From the NCBI GenBank assembly GCA_004519485.1, contig CP038116.1, positions 682,001-746,000 of the forward strand: a stretch of DNA of 64,000 bases, written 5' to 3'. Position numbers and translations under genes: made by a program. Below, piece by piece: positions 47,487 through 60,000 of the stretch (within the stretch, counting starts at the first letter, position 1; each line of letters begins with the position of its first letter). This DNA comes from Nannochloropsis oceanica. Its lineage: Eukaryota; Sar; Eustigmatophyceae; Eustigmatales; Monodopsidaceae. The notes under the pieces were generated by a model. The model was not told where the DNA came from. It was given only the letters and a program-made list of their open reading frames with translations, and did not search any database.

Positions 47487-50400
47487 CTACTGCACAGATG
47501 GGGGTGGTACCTCCATTCCTTCCTTCTCCTCCTCACCCTCCTTCCCTCCCTCCCTCGCTCCCACAGGAGAATAGGAAGCGAAGGAGGAAGGGGAGGAGGA
47601 GAGGGCGTCACCCAGCCTGCCGGTGGCGCTCCCCAGCAAGACGAAGGGGAAGAGGACGATGCCCACAGCCTGCCAAGGAGGGAGGGAGGGAGGGAGGGAG
47701 GGAGGGGTGAGGAGAGGGTGAGACTACATAAATTGCTTCTTCGTGTGCGGAGAAGAAGCAATGGGTCCTCTTTCACGCCCCTCCCTCCCTCCGTTCCTCC
47801 CTCCCTCCCTACCTGTGAGGCTAGCGTAGTTCTGTGCAGGGTGCCCTCCGGAGTGTTGGGAGGAACAACCGCCAGAATGTCGTCCTCCCTCCCTCCCTCC
47901 CTCCCTCCCTCCCTCCCTCCCTCGGACATGGCCGCAGCCCAGGGGGCAGAGGTGTCATCTGCTGCTGCCGCTGCTGCTGCTGCTGCTGCTGCTGGACCGC
48001 TGCCGCCATGCGTCTGCCGCTCCTTCTCCTCCTCTGTCTCAGCCAGCTGCCGAATGGTTTGTTTCCACTCGTCCTAAGAGGGAGGGAGGGAGGGAGGGAG
48101 GGAGGGCAAGAGAGAAGGACCAGAAGGGATCGGGGGGGAAGACAGTTGGATGGATGCAATACTGCTGCTGGAGAAATCCAATGAGGATTGCCCTCCTTCC
48201 TTCCCTCCCTCCCTCCCTCCCTACCTATACGGCCATCTCCAGCCGCTCCCATTCCTCCACCCTCACCCCCACCTTCCTTCCCTCCCTCCCTCCCCCCATC
48301 CCTACCTACACGGCCATCTCTCCAGCCGCTTCCATTCCTCCATCCACACACCCTCCCTCCCTCCCTCCCTCCCTCCCTCCCTCCCTCCCTTTTCCCCTCC
48401 CTCCCTCCCTCCCTACCTGCACGGCCGTCTCCAGCCGCTTCCACTCCTCCACCCACACCCCTCCCTTCGGCCGCGTTATTCCCAGCATAGTCCACCAGTC
48501 CCACTCCGCCTTGAGGGAGGGATGGAAGGAGGGAGGGGGGGAGAGAGGGTGGCCACGGCGGTGAGAAACTGAAAAGCAAATAAAAAACAATAGGAGAATG
48601 TCTCGGCGGCATGAAGGTGGGGGGAAAGTCATAAAAGGCCCGTGGGACGGAGGGAGGAAGGGAGGGAGGGAGGGAGAGGGAGGGAGGGAGGAAGGAAGGG
48701 AGGGAGGGAAGGAGAGAGGGAGAGCGGGAAGGACATACCTCCTCCTCTCCCTCCAGCACGGGCATCATCATCATCGCCTCCCGCTTGGCCTCGTCGAAGG
48801 CCCGGCCCGCGATCTGGGACAGAGGGAGGGAGGGAGGGAGGGAAGGAGGGAGGGAGAAATGCGCGTCAATAGAAATGTAAGTGGGGTCAAAAACCACCCT
48901 CCCTCCCTCCCTCCCTCCCTTCCTCCCTCCCTCCCTCCCTACCTGCGCCGACAACGTCCCGACCAGGACCAGGACAAAAAACGCACCGAAGAGCAGCGCG
49001 GCCTGCGCTGTGTCTGCTTCTGCCGCTCCTTCCATCCCTGCCCCGCTCCCGCCCTCGCTGGAAGAGAGCAGGTCCTTGCCCCACACGCCCAGGTAGGCGT
49101 CTTAAGGGAGGGAGGGAGGGAGGGAGGGAGGGAGGGAGGGAGGGAGGGAGGGAGGGAGGGGGGGTGTCAGACTTTGCCTAGAGGGTTTGATCACGCAACG
49201 TTTTCATATTCTGCTTGTACACTCATGTCTGTCCCTCCCTCCCTCCCTCCCTCCTTCGCTCCCTCTCTCCCTCCCTCCTTCCCTCCCTTCTCACCTAAAA
49301 AGTAGGGCTTGAGACTGCCCGCGAAGATGCCGGCCAAAAAATCGACGGTGGAGATGCTGTGGGAGGGAGGGAGGGAGGGAAGGGAGGGAGGGAGGGAGGG
49401 AGGGAGTGAGGAGGGAGGAAGGGAGGAAAGGAGAGCCTGAAGGTAAGTATAAGACGAGAGGGAGAAAGGGAGGAGGGGAGGAAAGGAGAGCCTGAAGGTA
49501 AGTATAAGACGAGAGGGAGGGAGGGAGGGAGGGAGGAAAGGAGAGCCTGAAGGTAAGTACAAGACGAGAGGGAGGGAGGGAGGGAGGGAGGAAAGGAGAG
49601 CCTGAAGGTAAGTACAAGACGAGAGGGAGAAAGGGAGGAGGGGAGGAAAGGAGAGCCTGAAGGTAAGTATAAGACGAGAGGGAGGGAGGGAGGGAGGGAG
49701 GGAGGGGCTCGCACCTGGAAACGCCATAAAGGTAGTTGTAGCCGCCGATGGGAAGGGCGGGCACGAGGGGGGAGAGGCGGAAGGTGAAGACGGCCTTGAT
49801 CCCATCCTTGGCCACCGCCCGCTCGAGGGCGCGAAGAAGCGGGCGTTTGTTAAGCTGCGTCAGGACCTGCGAGGGAGGGAGGGAGGGAGGGAGGGAGGGA
49901 GGGAAGGAAAGGCGGCGGGTGGGTGACTGAGTGTGGGAGTCTTGTGAAAGGTGGCTGCATTCTCCTTCTCGTCCCTCCTGCTCCTGCTCACTCTCACACT
50001 CTCCCTCTCTCCCCCCCTACCTGCTCTCTAAAGTACGTTCTGGCAAGCTGGAAGCCCACCAGAGACGCGGCCGTGGCACACACGGTGGAAATAAGTGCCC
50101 CTTGCCACACGCCCCCAAATAGGACGCCGCTTGATAGACCCAGGACCTGAGGGAGGGAGGGAGGGAGGGAGGGAGGGAGGGGGGACAGGAGGGGAATGTT
50201 CCCGTTCCTTTGTGTTGAGGGAGGGAGGGAGGGAGGAAGGGAGGGAGGGAGGGAGAAGGGAGGGAGGGTGCTTGTTCTGCTTCTGGGTCTTTTTTCTTTC
50301 TATTCTTTCGGTTTCTTTCCGTTCTGGGGGGTCAGCCGGGGGGGACAATGGCACCGGGCACAAGTCAACACAAAGAACCCTCTCTCCCTCCGGGCCCCCA

Positions 50401-51297
50401 CTCCCTCCTTCCTCTCCCCACCAGCGCCAGAGCATCCAGGCATACGCTTTTCGCCACCACCCACAGACAAAAGAAGACCACCAGCTTCTCCCCCTCTCCC
50501 AGCCCCTCCACCGTCTCCATCACGCTGTTCAGCTGCGAGGAAATGCCCGTGTCCTGCAAGATGTCCAATCCCATCATACTCATCACGGCCGCACGACCGC
50601 CCAGCCTGATGAAGGAGGAGGGGGAGGGAGGAAAGGAGGGGAGGAGGGAAGATGGAGTCGAATCTGATGCCCTATCTTGCCTTCCTTCCTTCCCTCCCTC
50701 CCTCCTTCCCTCCTTGCTTACCGCGCCACAGCTGTCACGACGGCGAGAAGGAGAGCTGTAGCGACCACGGCATTTTTGACCTCCTCCTTCTTCCCGCCTG
50801 TGGGGTCTTTACCTTTAGCTAACGTGAAGAGGGAGGGAGGGAGGGAGGGAGGGAGGATGAATGTGTGAGGGGGGGAAGGAGCGACTTCGTTGTGTCCCAA
50901 AAAAGTCTAACTCTTCTCATTTGTACCACCACACAACAGTCTTCCTTCTTGCTCTCCCGCCCTTTCTTCGTCCTTCCCTCCCTCCCTTCCTTCCTCGAAA
51001 CGTACCTATCCGGGCCTGCATGATTTTGTCCTTCCGTCTCGACAACATGGCCACGGGCTTGAGCACAGTTCGTGAAATCCCTCTCCGTGCTTTCCACAGC
51101 TCGAGCTCTTCCTCCTTCCATTGGTTGTGATTTTGGTGGGGGGAGTCGCGGAGCTTCATCTGAAAGCAAGGAGGGCGGCGGTGCCGGGACGTGGAGGGAG
51201 AGGACGAGGAGGGGAGGAAGAGGAGAGGGACAGGGAGTGGTGGAAGGGCACTGGTGGAGAAAGCCAACGGTTCAAGGGCTGAATGTGGTAGACTCAT
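47487..51297 (-). CDS. VTT-domain (TVP38/TMEM64, DedA-like) membrane protein
   Basis: Polytopic membrane protein of the SNARE-associated/VTT family, whose members include lipid scramblases and flippases. Exons on the minus strand: 51297-51006, 50818-50722, 50605-50422, 50146-50021, 49866-49715, 49356-49295, 49100-48943, 48813-48739, 48509-48417, 48073-47813, 47669-47487; all phases match, 560 residues. Hydrophobic helices include AVVATALLLAVVTAVA, VVFFCLWVVAKSVCLDALAL and ALLFGAFFVLVLVGTLSA. VTT core: SSGVLFGGVWQGALISTVCA, SLVGFQLARTYFRE, FTFRLSPLVPALPIGGYNYL, then YGVSRISTVDFLAGIFAGSL. The N-terminal 60 residues are Ser/Pro/Arg-rich and could be a transit peptide. A soluble C-terminal extension contains an Ala run from GCA repeats and ends with another hydrophobic stretch (AVGIVLFPFVLLGSA). 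Two acceptors are AAG. The intron after exon 9 holds two decayed copies of that exon's end. Confidence 0.85.
48222..48352 (-). repeat. Two decayed copies of an exon 3' end plus donor site
   Basis: Segments at about 48222-48270 and 48301-48352 repeat the end of the VTT exon 48509-48417, including the GTAGG donor. The shared core on the minus strand is gtggaggaatggaagcggct-like, then ggagatggccgtg and taggtagg. The real exon has gtggaggagtggaagcggct. The copies carry stop codons and are embedded in CCCT/GGGA repeats. Confidence 0.85.
49425..49690. repeat. About 54-bp minisatellite, five copies, in a VTT intron
   Basis: Five tandem units each contain ggagagcctgaaggtaagta followed by AGACGAGAGGGAG and a GGGA tract. 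Copies start near 49425, 49479, 49533, 49588 and 49643. Each unit reads as a perfect 5' splice site on the plus strand, the antisense strand of this gene. Confidence 0.93.
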
Positions 51298-51729
51298 CGC
51301 TCGTGTCGTGGGCGCCTGGTATCTGTGTGTATTTATGTATGTGTAAGAGTGTGTATGCTTGCGTGTATTGAGACGTCGAGGAGAGGGGGCATGAGGTTGA
51401 TGTCGGTTGGATTCGTTCCCTCTGCTGCTGGTGCAACTTCTCCTCGCGAAGTTCACCTCGGCCAGGCTGCGATATGGACAAAGGAGGAAATGGAGGAAAG
51501 AGGAAAATCAGGGGATGGACATGGACGAAACCTCTTCCATTTATTAAGAGACCTGCCCCTGCTCTACCCGAGTGCATAAACGCGATGGGGAGAGTCAGTC
51601 ATCAGAGTCATTATCTCGCACGTTTACAAGCGTTCCAAATCCACCTCTTCCCGCCCCTCTCCCCTCCCCGTCCCAGCCAACATACCAAAATGCAGGCACA
51701 ATTTATCTTTAAATGTTGACATCCTTTTA
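51298..51729. promoter_or_regulatory. Divergent upstream region, VTT protein and kinase
   Basis: About 430 bp of unique sequence with a TGTGTATG-rich stretch (51323-51370) separating two divergent start codons. Confidence 0.4.
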
Positions 51730-54700
51730 ATGCGACTTCGACTGACTGATGCCTTTTTTTTCCACTCACCACAGGCCGGATCACCACCATGCCGCCCGGG
51801 TGACGTCCAACCTCCCCCCACTCTGCTGCCCCGCTTAAAGGGCATGATAAACCGCAAGAAAGTCAAGGGCAGTCCAGCCTTGTCCTGTCCGTCCGCGTCC
51901 TTTCCGTCATCTTTTCCTCTGGATGCAGCCTTCTCCCTGTCCCTTCTCCAGTCGTCCCGGTGCCTCACCCTTGCCCTCCCCTTCCCTCCCTCCCTCAGCC
52001 TGTCCCACCTTGCTTCGTCTTCCTCGTCGTTTTATTCTTCCTGGGTGACGGGAGAGAGGGTAGAGGGGGCGTTAGGTCTGCCTCCTTCCTCCTCGGCCTT
52101 GGCATCCTTCGTTGCTGTCCCAATGGAGAGGAAGGAGGGAGTGAAAGAGGGAGGGGTATGTGCGTTGTGGAACCCAGCATTGGACGTATGCCTTGCCCCA
52201 AAAGCGGCGGTAACAAAGGACGGAGGAGCTGCTGGGTGGGAGATGGGGCTGAGAGATCGGGAGGACAGGAGGCAGACGGAGGAAGGAGGAGGTGGAGGGA
52301 GGAGAGGGTGCGGGGGATGGACATGGCGGGAGGGAGGGCGGGTGGTGTGGGTTGAGGAAGGAGAGGAGGAACGGGTGCTGGGTTGGAAGGAGAGGGAAGG
52401 AGGAAGGGAAGGGGAGTGGAGGTTGCTGACGCCGGCTGAGGAGGAAAAGGAGGAGAAGAAGAAGGGCTGTGGTGACAGCTGTCGTCTCGAGGTAGTGCGA
52501 CACGAATGGATGGGTAAGAAGCAACGGGAGGGAATAGGGGGGAAAGTGACGACGACCTGGACCAGCTCAGCATCAACAGCAGCAGCGCCTACGGACTATT
52601 TCAACTTAGAGAAGATTGCATCTCCCAATGTTGATGCCTACCCTCCCTTTCTCCCTCCCTCCCTCCTCAGGCCACGACGACGGCGGTCCCTTCCGCCTCG
52701 TGTGCGCCTCGTCCCTGCGCTGCCTTTGCGACTGCACAGACGGCAACGCCAAGGCACGTGCCCTCCCTCCCTCCCTTCCTTCCTCCCTCAGATCGTCCTT
52801 GCCGCCCCATCGGTGCTACTGAGATGAAGGAGAGAACGTTTTTCCCACGTACACCACCCACATCCCACAATACCTCCCTCCATACCCCTTCCCTCCTTCC
52901 TCTCCTCCCTCCCTCCCTCCTCCCTCAGGTCCTCTGTCTGTGCCGTCGCCACCTCTCCGACGGCGGCAAGTGGGAGTACAGGCCTTGGGTTCAAGCGCTT
53001 GTGGAAAGGCGGAGTGGGAGGGCCGTGGGTGTGAGGAACGAGGAAGGGCTGCAGGTAGGTAGGGAGGGAGGGAGGGAGGGAGGGAGGACGACGGAAAACA
53101 AATAAAGAGAGAGCTGTCTGGCTCACTTGCTTCTCCCCCCCTCACTCTCCAACCTGCCCAGCTTGACTCCTCCTCCTCCTCCTCCTCCTCCTCCTCCTCC
53201 TCCTCCTCCTCCTCCTCCTCCTCCTCCTCCTCCTCCTCCTCCTCCTCCTCCTCCTCCTCCTCCTCCTCCTCCTCCTCCTCCTCCTCCTCCTCCTCCTCCT
53301 CCTCCTCCTCCTCCTCCTCCTCCTCCTCCTCCTCCTCCTCCTCCTCCTCCTCCTCCTCGTCCGCCCGCCTCGTTTTCTGTCCAGCCTCCTCCCTCCTCAC
53401 CCACCCTTCCTCCTTCTCCGTCATTTCCTGTGCCCAAGGCAGCGATCGATGGGCTGAGCCTCTCCGTCTCTCCCCTCCCTCTTTAGGGGAAGAGAGGCTG
53501 CGGCAGGTAGGGAGGGAGGGAGGGAGGGAGGGAGGGAGGGAGGGAGGGGGTAAGTGAGTGAGTGAGGGAGGGAGGGGGGAAGGGAGGGAGGGGGGAAGGG
53601 AGGTCCACGTGTTAATGTTGCTCTTTAACGACAGGTTTGGGTGCCGGAACGCCATATCTTTCCTCCCTCCCTCCCTCCCTCCCTCTCTCTCTGCTCTGCT
53701 CGTCCTTGTCTTGATGGAAGCAGCGAGAGGAAGACGGTCCTCACCCGCGCCTCCCTTGCCGCCCGCGGTCTGCTCGTCACCCTCCCTCTCGACAGCCCTT
53801 CCAGGCCCGAGGAGAGAGGGAGGGAGGAAGGGAAGGAGGGGGGGGGGGCGAGAGAGCACCTCTCGCCTCTTGTCAAGACGGGGGAGGGTCATCTTTACAC
53901 CTTCTCGCTTCCCTCGTCTTCCTCCCCCTTTGTCCTCAAGCGCTACCACAAGCACGCTGCAGGTAGGTAGATGGCCTTCTTCGCTCCCTCCCTCCCTCCC
54001 TACCTTTCCCCCTCCTTCCCTCCCACCTTCTTTCTAGTTCTTTATATGTCCATTATCTTGCTCCCATCGATCCCTCCCTTCCTCCCTCCCTCCCTCCCTC
54101 CCTCTCTCCCTCCCTCCCTCCCAGGCAAGGCCCTCAAAGAACTCCACGCGCTGCTCCTGCTCTCTGCCCCCTCCTCCCTCCCTCCCTCCCTCCCGCCCTT
54201 CCTAGTTGCCTTGCGAGGGGTGGTGTGGGAGGAGGGGGAGGGCGGGAAGGAGGGGGGGGGGGGTTCGAAGCCTTCTGCCCTGGTATTGGAGCAAGTGCTG
54301 CTGAATGTACGAGAGGAGGGAGGGAGGGAGGGAGGGAGGGAGGGAGGGAGGGAGGGAGGGGTAGACTCGAAGGAGATTGATCTGTCATCCACTTTCCACT
54401 CGTCCCTTACTCCCTCCCTCCTCCCCTCCCCTCCCTCCTCTTTCCCTCCCTCCAGGGTATAGAGGCCCCGCACCGCGTGGATCTGCTCTCCTTCCTTGCT
54501 CATCGTCGCTCACAAATACAGCAGCAGCAGCAGTCCCTTGCCCTCCCTCCCGCCCTCCCTCTCTCCCTCCCTCACCTCCTCGCGCTGGCCGAGGCCCTTG
54601 GGGACGCCCTCGGGTTTCTCCACGAAAGAGGATTGTGCCACAAGGACCTGCACAGGTGGGGGGGGGAGGGAGGGAGGGAGGGAGGGATTTAGGAGGGGGG

Positions 54701-55779
54701 GATGATGTACCGGGAGGGAGGGAGGGACGGACGGACGGAGAGGGGGAGGATAAGGAAACGTCATCGATGCATTGGCTGCCTATTTCAATTGTGTATGCTC
54801 GTCTGCTTCCTAAATCTTTTCCTCCCTCCTTAAATCCCTCCCTCCTTCCCTCCCTCCCTCCTTCCCTTCCTCCCTCGGTGCAGCGGGAATATCCTCCTCA
54901 CTCACTTGGAGGAGCTCGACGTCCCACCCTCAGCAGCAGCAGCAGCAGCAACAACATCAACACCCCTCCCTGCCTCCCTCCCTCGCCCCCTCCTTGGCAT
55001 CAAGGTGGCGGATTTTGGTCTCTCCTGCCCTTTCAATCCCCTGAGGGCCCAGCTGGACGTGCGGGCGCTGGGTAGGGAGGGAGGGAGGGAGGGAGGGAGG
55101 AAGTAAAGAAAGAAGCGAGGGGAGGAGGACCACAACCGTTTTTTTCAACACAATGTGAGGCGGTCTCTAATCGTGTCTACCTTCCTCTTCCACTCTTTCC
55201 CTTCCTTTCCGACAGCCTACGTGCTGATGGAGGCGGCGCACGATGGGGTGGATCGCTCCTCAATGGAGAAGAAAGACGAAGGATCTGAGGAAGGGAGGGA
55301 GGAAGGGAGGGAGGAGCTGAACAAGGAGAAGGAGTGGCCACTGCCAGCCCGTCTGACGGCCAAGTACGGAGGGAGGGGGGAAGGGAAGGAAGGGGGGGCG
55401 GGGGCTATGCGGCTGCATTTACTGAATTTCCACACCCCCACTTTATTCGCATGCTTCTTCCCATCCCTTCCTTTCCTCCCTCTTTTCCCCCCCCCCTCCC
55501 TCCTCCTCTTTTTCCTTTTACAGATGGTCTCTCTCCTTCCCTCCCCCGCCCGAGCAAGGTCCTTTCTTCTCCATGCACGACCTCCCTCCCTCCCTCCTTT
55601 CCGCCCTCGATCCCGTCTTTCACGGGGCGTTTGGGGAGGGGGGGAAGGAAGGAAAGAGGGAGGGAGGAAGTGGGGAAGGGCAGCAATGGACACCGTTAGG
55701 GGTGGCGATGTGGGCGCGGAGGGCGGGAGGGAGGAAGGGAGGAAAGGAGAGAGGGGCAGGCGTGGAAATGACAGGCTAA
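51730..55779 (+). CDS. Divergent protein kinase with poly-Ser insert
   Basis: Exons 51730-52513, 52671-52753, 52929-53054, 53162-53506, 53635-53962, 54125-54306, 54456-54655, 54884-55071, 55216-55363 and 55524-55779 are phase-matched, 879 residues with stop. The N-terminal ~450 residues are unrecognised, with Cys-rich CASSLRCLCDCTDGNAK and LCLCRRHLSDGGKWEYRPW. Kinase features: PFVLKRYHKHAA (ATP-binding Lys, VAIK position), SALVLEQVLLN (hinge), GLCHKDLHRSGNILL (catalytic loop; exon junction within it gives HKD-x-H-SGN), GIKVADFGLSCPF (DFG). HKD replaces HRD, but the Asp, Asn and DFG Asp are present, so it may be active. Exon 4 encodes roughly 60 Ser from a (TCC)n run. The exon after 52671 ends in a GC donor (AAG|GCACGT). 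An alternative exon frame at about 52530-52638 also looks protein-like. Confidence 0.75.
53167..53358. repeat. (TCC)n trinucleotide repeat, about 63 units, coding poly-Ser
   Basis: An uninterrupted TCC run of about 190 bp in frame within a kinase exon. Flanking residues in the Ser frame look protein-like and end in a good donor (CGGCAG|GTAGGG). In the other frames it reads poly-Pro or poly-Leu, and poly-Glu, poly-Gly or poly-Arg on the minus strand. Confidence 0.97.
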
Positions 55780-57021
55780 GGTTCACATAGACATGTGAAG
55801 ATAGGAAAAAACTGGAAAGAGGAAAATGATGAGAGAAGTGGCCCCTACGACAAGAGCAAGGGAAGAGCATGAAGAGCATCAAGGAGGAAGCCAGACTCAA
55901 CTGCCTCGACGGATTTGTTTATCAGAATTTAACTAGTGATGTGTGTAAGCACCCAATATCTGGTTGTGAGATGCCTTATATGGTCTCTTCTTAGTTCTTT
56001 TCCTTCCTGTTGTTTGTTTACTTTCCTCCCTGCGCCTGCCTTCCCATGGATCAAAATCGAGAAAGAGAGCATGTAGGTAGACTTATCCCCTCTCCGATCC
56101 TCCCCTCTGGTAGACCAGTCCGCCCGCCCTCCTTCCCTCCCTCTCCTTGCATGTAATATGCCCTTCCTTGATCAGTAGAGTACTTTGTCGTTGCTTCTGC
56201 TCCATACTTATCACATAGATTACATAGAATTTAGATGTCACTTCCCTTTCTCCGTTCACTCTCTCTCGCGCCCCCCCCCACACACATGCATTTGTTTGAC
56301 TGATTTGGGCTTATCCATGATTATTTAAATCGCGCTCATGTGATCGGGCTGGCTGCTTCCTCCCCTTCTTGTTCCTCATCCTCTCACTGCTTTCTCTCCC
56401 TCTATATATATTTATATTTTTATATACCCCCTTTCTTCCGTGGATGACCGTCTCGGCTTCTCACAAGGAGACACCTTGAGAGCCCTCTTCCTCCATTCAT
56501 TCACCCACCCCCGTGCACAGGGACCATCGAACCAGGAAGAAAGACAGACGCACGTACTCATTAATTCAAAAGGCACTCACTGACACACACGCACCAAGAG
56601 AATAGCAGGCTATCTCAAATGCGTGTGGCCTCGTAACCATCTGTGTAGCCATGGGTGTGGCACAAGCAAGAAGGGAAAGACTTACAAAAGGAAAGTCAGG
56701 CAGCGCTAGGATACTGCCTCCATTCCTTCAACCATCATTCCTCCCTTTCCTCCCTTCCCATGCTACCGTGAATGAGGGTGCTAACGTTGCACTTCTAGCG
56801 TGCTATAAATCAGCTGACAAAATAACAATTTTCCTAGAGAACATTCGGCAAAGACGAACTGAGTCGAAAGACAAGACTTACACATACACATGCCGGGACC
56901 GGCCAAGGCCTTTCCCACACTGCATACCAGTGATCCTCTCCTTCCTCTCTCTCTCCTTCCCACCCTTCATCCTCTCCACCCTTCCTCCTTCCCTTATTTC
57001 AAAGCAAGAACAATAAACTCC
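55780..57021. other. Convergent intergenic region
   Basis: About 1.2 kb between the kinase stop and the stop of the beta-helix gene, mostly unique and AT-richer sequence with a TATATATTTATAT stretch near 56404. No gene is supported. Confidence 0.55.
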
Positions 57022-60000
57022 TTAGAGAGTCATGTGCGGTCCCCAGAGCTTACGCTTGGGGGCGGCGGTCACCTCCAGCGTGGGGGTCATGCCGAAGATG
57101 AGGCCCGTGGCGTCCGAGGCCTTGAGGTAGTAATCACCCAGAGCCTGGTCCTTCGGCACATTCCAAGTGACCTTAGCCCCGCCATCCTTGTCGGTCTTGA
57201 CCGAGGCCAGGGACGTGGCAGTCTGCTTGCTTACGCCGCCCACCTCCTGGGAGCCGAGCAACTGCAGCGTCAGAGGAATGTTTTTGGGGAAGTTCGCCAG
57301 GAGAACCGTGTAGGTGCTGCCCGCGGCGGCGTGGGAAAGGGGCAGGCCAGTGTGGTCCCCGTCGATAAGACGGATGGAGTTGGTGCCCGCAGCGGCACTC
57401 GCCTCCTTCTCGAAGGCAGTGGAGAAGTCGGGCGAGTTGTAGGCGGGAATGCTGATGACCTTCTCGATCCCCCCGTCCAAGGCACCAATGTCCACACCAT
57501 CCTCGCTCATGTACTGAATCACGAAGCCCTGCATCTTCTTGTACTCATCTGTGGTATGACCCTCCATCATAGCCTTGATGGAATTCGCCAGCTCGAGGTC
57601 GCTGACGATAAAAGCAGCCTTGAGGGGTGTGGAGATGGGGAACTCCCCGTTGGTCAAGCCTGAGAGCTTGCGCTTGGGCATCATCTCCAGGAACAGCTCG
57701 TCGGGCTCGTCCGAGTAAGCAGCGACGGAGACGCCGGTGGTCCCCTCGGCGAGGAAGAAGGAGCGGAAGGCATCACGGAAGTCCTCGGCGTCCACCTTCT
57801 GGCCCTCCTTAGAGGTGGGGTTGAACGTGGCGATGACGACGTGGGTAGGGTCGAACTTAATCTCGTCCGGGTGGAACGCCGCCTCGGCCTCCGGGTGCTT
57901 CTCCTGCATGGCACTGCAGGAGTCGAACTTCGTGCAGAACCCGCTGACGTCCTCGCCGTCTCCGCAGAAGCTGCAAGAGTCCAGCTCCGAGTCGGGGGCT
58001 GTGCCCAGGAGAGGCCCACGGGACTCGACTCCATCCCCCAACTTCAAGATTTCCTTGGTACCTTCGATCATATTGCTAGGTACCCAGCTCGAGAGCGTCT
58101 TAATAATCTCCTTGTTAAACGTCGGCGCCACACGCATGTCCGCACCTAAGAATTGGTTGCCGGATGTCTCCTTGAAACTGCCAAGAAGGGAGCTGATGGA
58201 CGAGACGGAGAGACGGCGCTCGGCACGGAGCTCACTGACCGCGCTGTGGAGGTCATCGGTGGAGGAGAGGGCGCGAACCTTAGGAGGGGGTGTGACCTCA
58301 TTCGTGAAGTTCTTGGCGTAGTAGCCAATGCCCTTGGTGTAATCGCCGTTGCCCATGATCCAGTAGTTGGGAGTCCCATCGGGCCTGGACGCGAACTTGA
58401 ATGCGGGCGCGGCCACGGGAGAACCACCGATGACAGCGCTGCCGGCGCCGAGGAACATGATAACACCGAGGCCAGAGAAGTAGGCGAGCGCCGCAGGGGT
58501 GTATGCGGGGCAGCCGAGGTAGACCATGAAGCCTGCCGGCTGGGAGACAAGCCCACCAATGCCGAAGAAAGCGAAAGTCGCCACGAACACGGCGATGGGG
58601 CAGCCCAACCAGAGGGAGTAACCCGCACCGTTGTAAGAGAAACCACCGTTGCCCGTGACCAGGACCGTGGTTCCATAGAAGGACGCGGGAACACCCACGT
58701 GAATGGAGACACCCGTTCCCAGGAAGATGGACGCGCCCGTCAGGCCCAAGTGAGCGGGGCAGTTCCACTGGACGTAGGTCACACCAGTCTCGACCATGAC
58801 GCCGGCACCGACAGCCAAGTAGAAACCAGCGCCGTAGGCAGCAAGGATGGGGTAAGTGTTCTCGATGGTGACGCCCGTGAAGATCATGACACCCCCGCCG
58901 ACGAAGAAATCGCCAATGCCCGAGAAAAAGAGGATGGCAGAAGCGAATCGGAAGTCCATGCCAGTGACGATCATGGTACCGCCACCGACGAACAAGACCT
59001 GGCCAGCACCGTTCGCGGACTGAGCCACGCCCTGCGCCTGGATGACACAGAAAGTGAAGACAGCGTTACCGCCCAGCACAGCCACATTGAAACCCATGCC
59101 GCCAAAGCTGCCGAAGAGAAGGGTAGCCGTGAAGGTGCAACCGGTGAAGAAGGCATTACCAGCCACCACGAGCACATCCCCGCCGATAGTGACCTGGTCC
59201 GTGAAGGGCAGCAGGAGGGTGGTGTCCCAGAAATTGCAGCCGAAGAAGGTGACCGTGCCGGCCGCCACGAAGACGTGCCCGCCGTAGAGGCGCCCGCCGA
59301 CCAAGTTAAAAGTGTCTTCGATGGCGCCCGTCACCGAGTCCAGGTCGTTCGCGACAGCGATGAAGGTCACACCGACAAAGCTAGAGCCCAGGGCACCGGG
59401 CTCCACGGCAACACCACCACCACGGACCTCTCCGACTTGCGAGTCGAGGCCAAGCCCCTCCAAGCCATATCGGTCGCGGGTCTCGCCCCCACCGCCACGA
59501 AGGCGGACGAACTGCAGCTCCAGGAAGCCGCCAGGACCGACCGTGAAGCCACGAATGGCCTCCTCGGCATCGATCTGGGGCAGCACGGCGGGGTTGCCCA
59601 TCACGCGGACATAACGGTTCACCTTGATATCCTCGTCGATCTCGTAGGCGCCCGCTTCTCCATTGGCGAGCACCACCAGCTCGCAGCCCTGGTTCTCTAC
59701 GGCGTCAGTGAGCTCGTCACCGTCCTGAGGCCAGCAAGAGTTCTCGCCCACAAAGTCCTTCAAGCTCAGGTCGGCGCCCGAGGTAGCGATAGCCTGGAAC
59801 GGGTCTCCCAAAATGCCCTTCTTAACGTAATCAGCGTCCGCCTGCGTTGGAGAAGTGAAAAAAGAAATATTTGGATGGTGTTCTTTCAGTGTCTGTCATC
59901 GCAGATACGATAAGATAAGCACCCACTCATCAACGACACACCCACTGTGTATTTCCTGCCTCATTTTCTCAAATCTTACCTGATTGAAAGTTTTCTCGTT

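Noticed and set aside
53123-53955. Poly-Pro (plus), poly-Glu and poly-Gly (minus) proteins across the TCC repeat
   Set aside because: They are other-frame readings of the (TCC)n run. Only the Ser frame has phase-matched neighbouring exons and kinase motifs.
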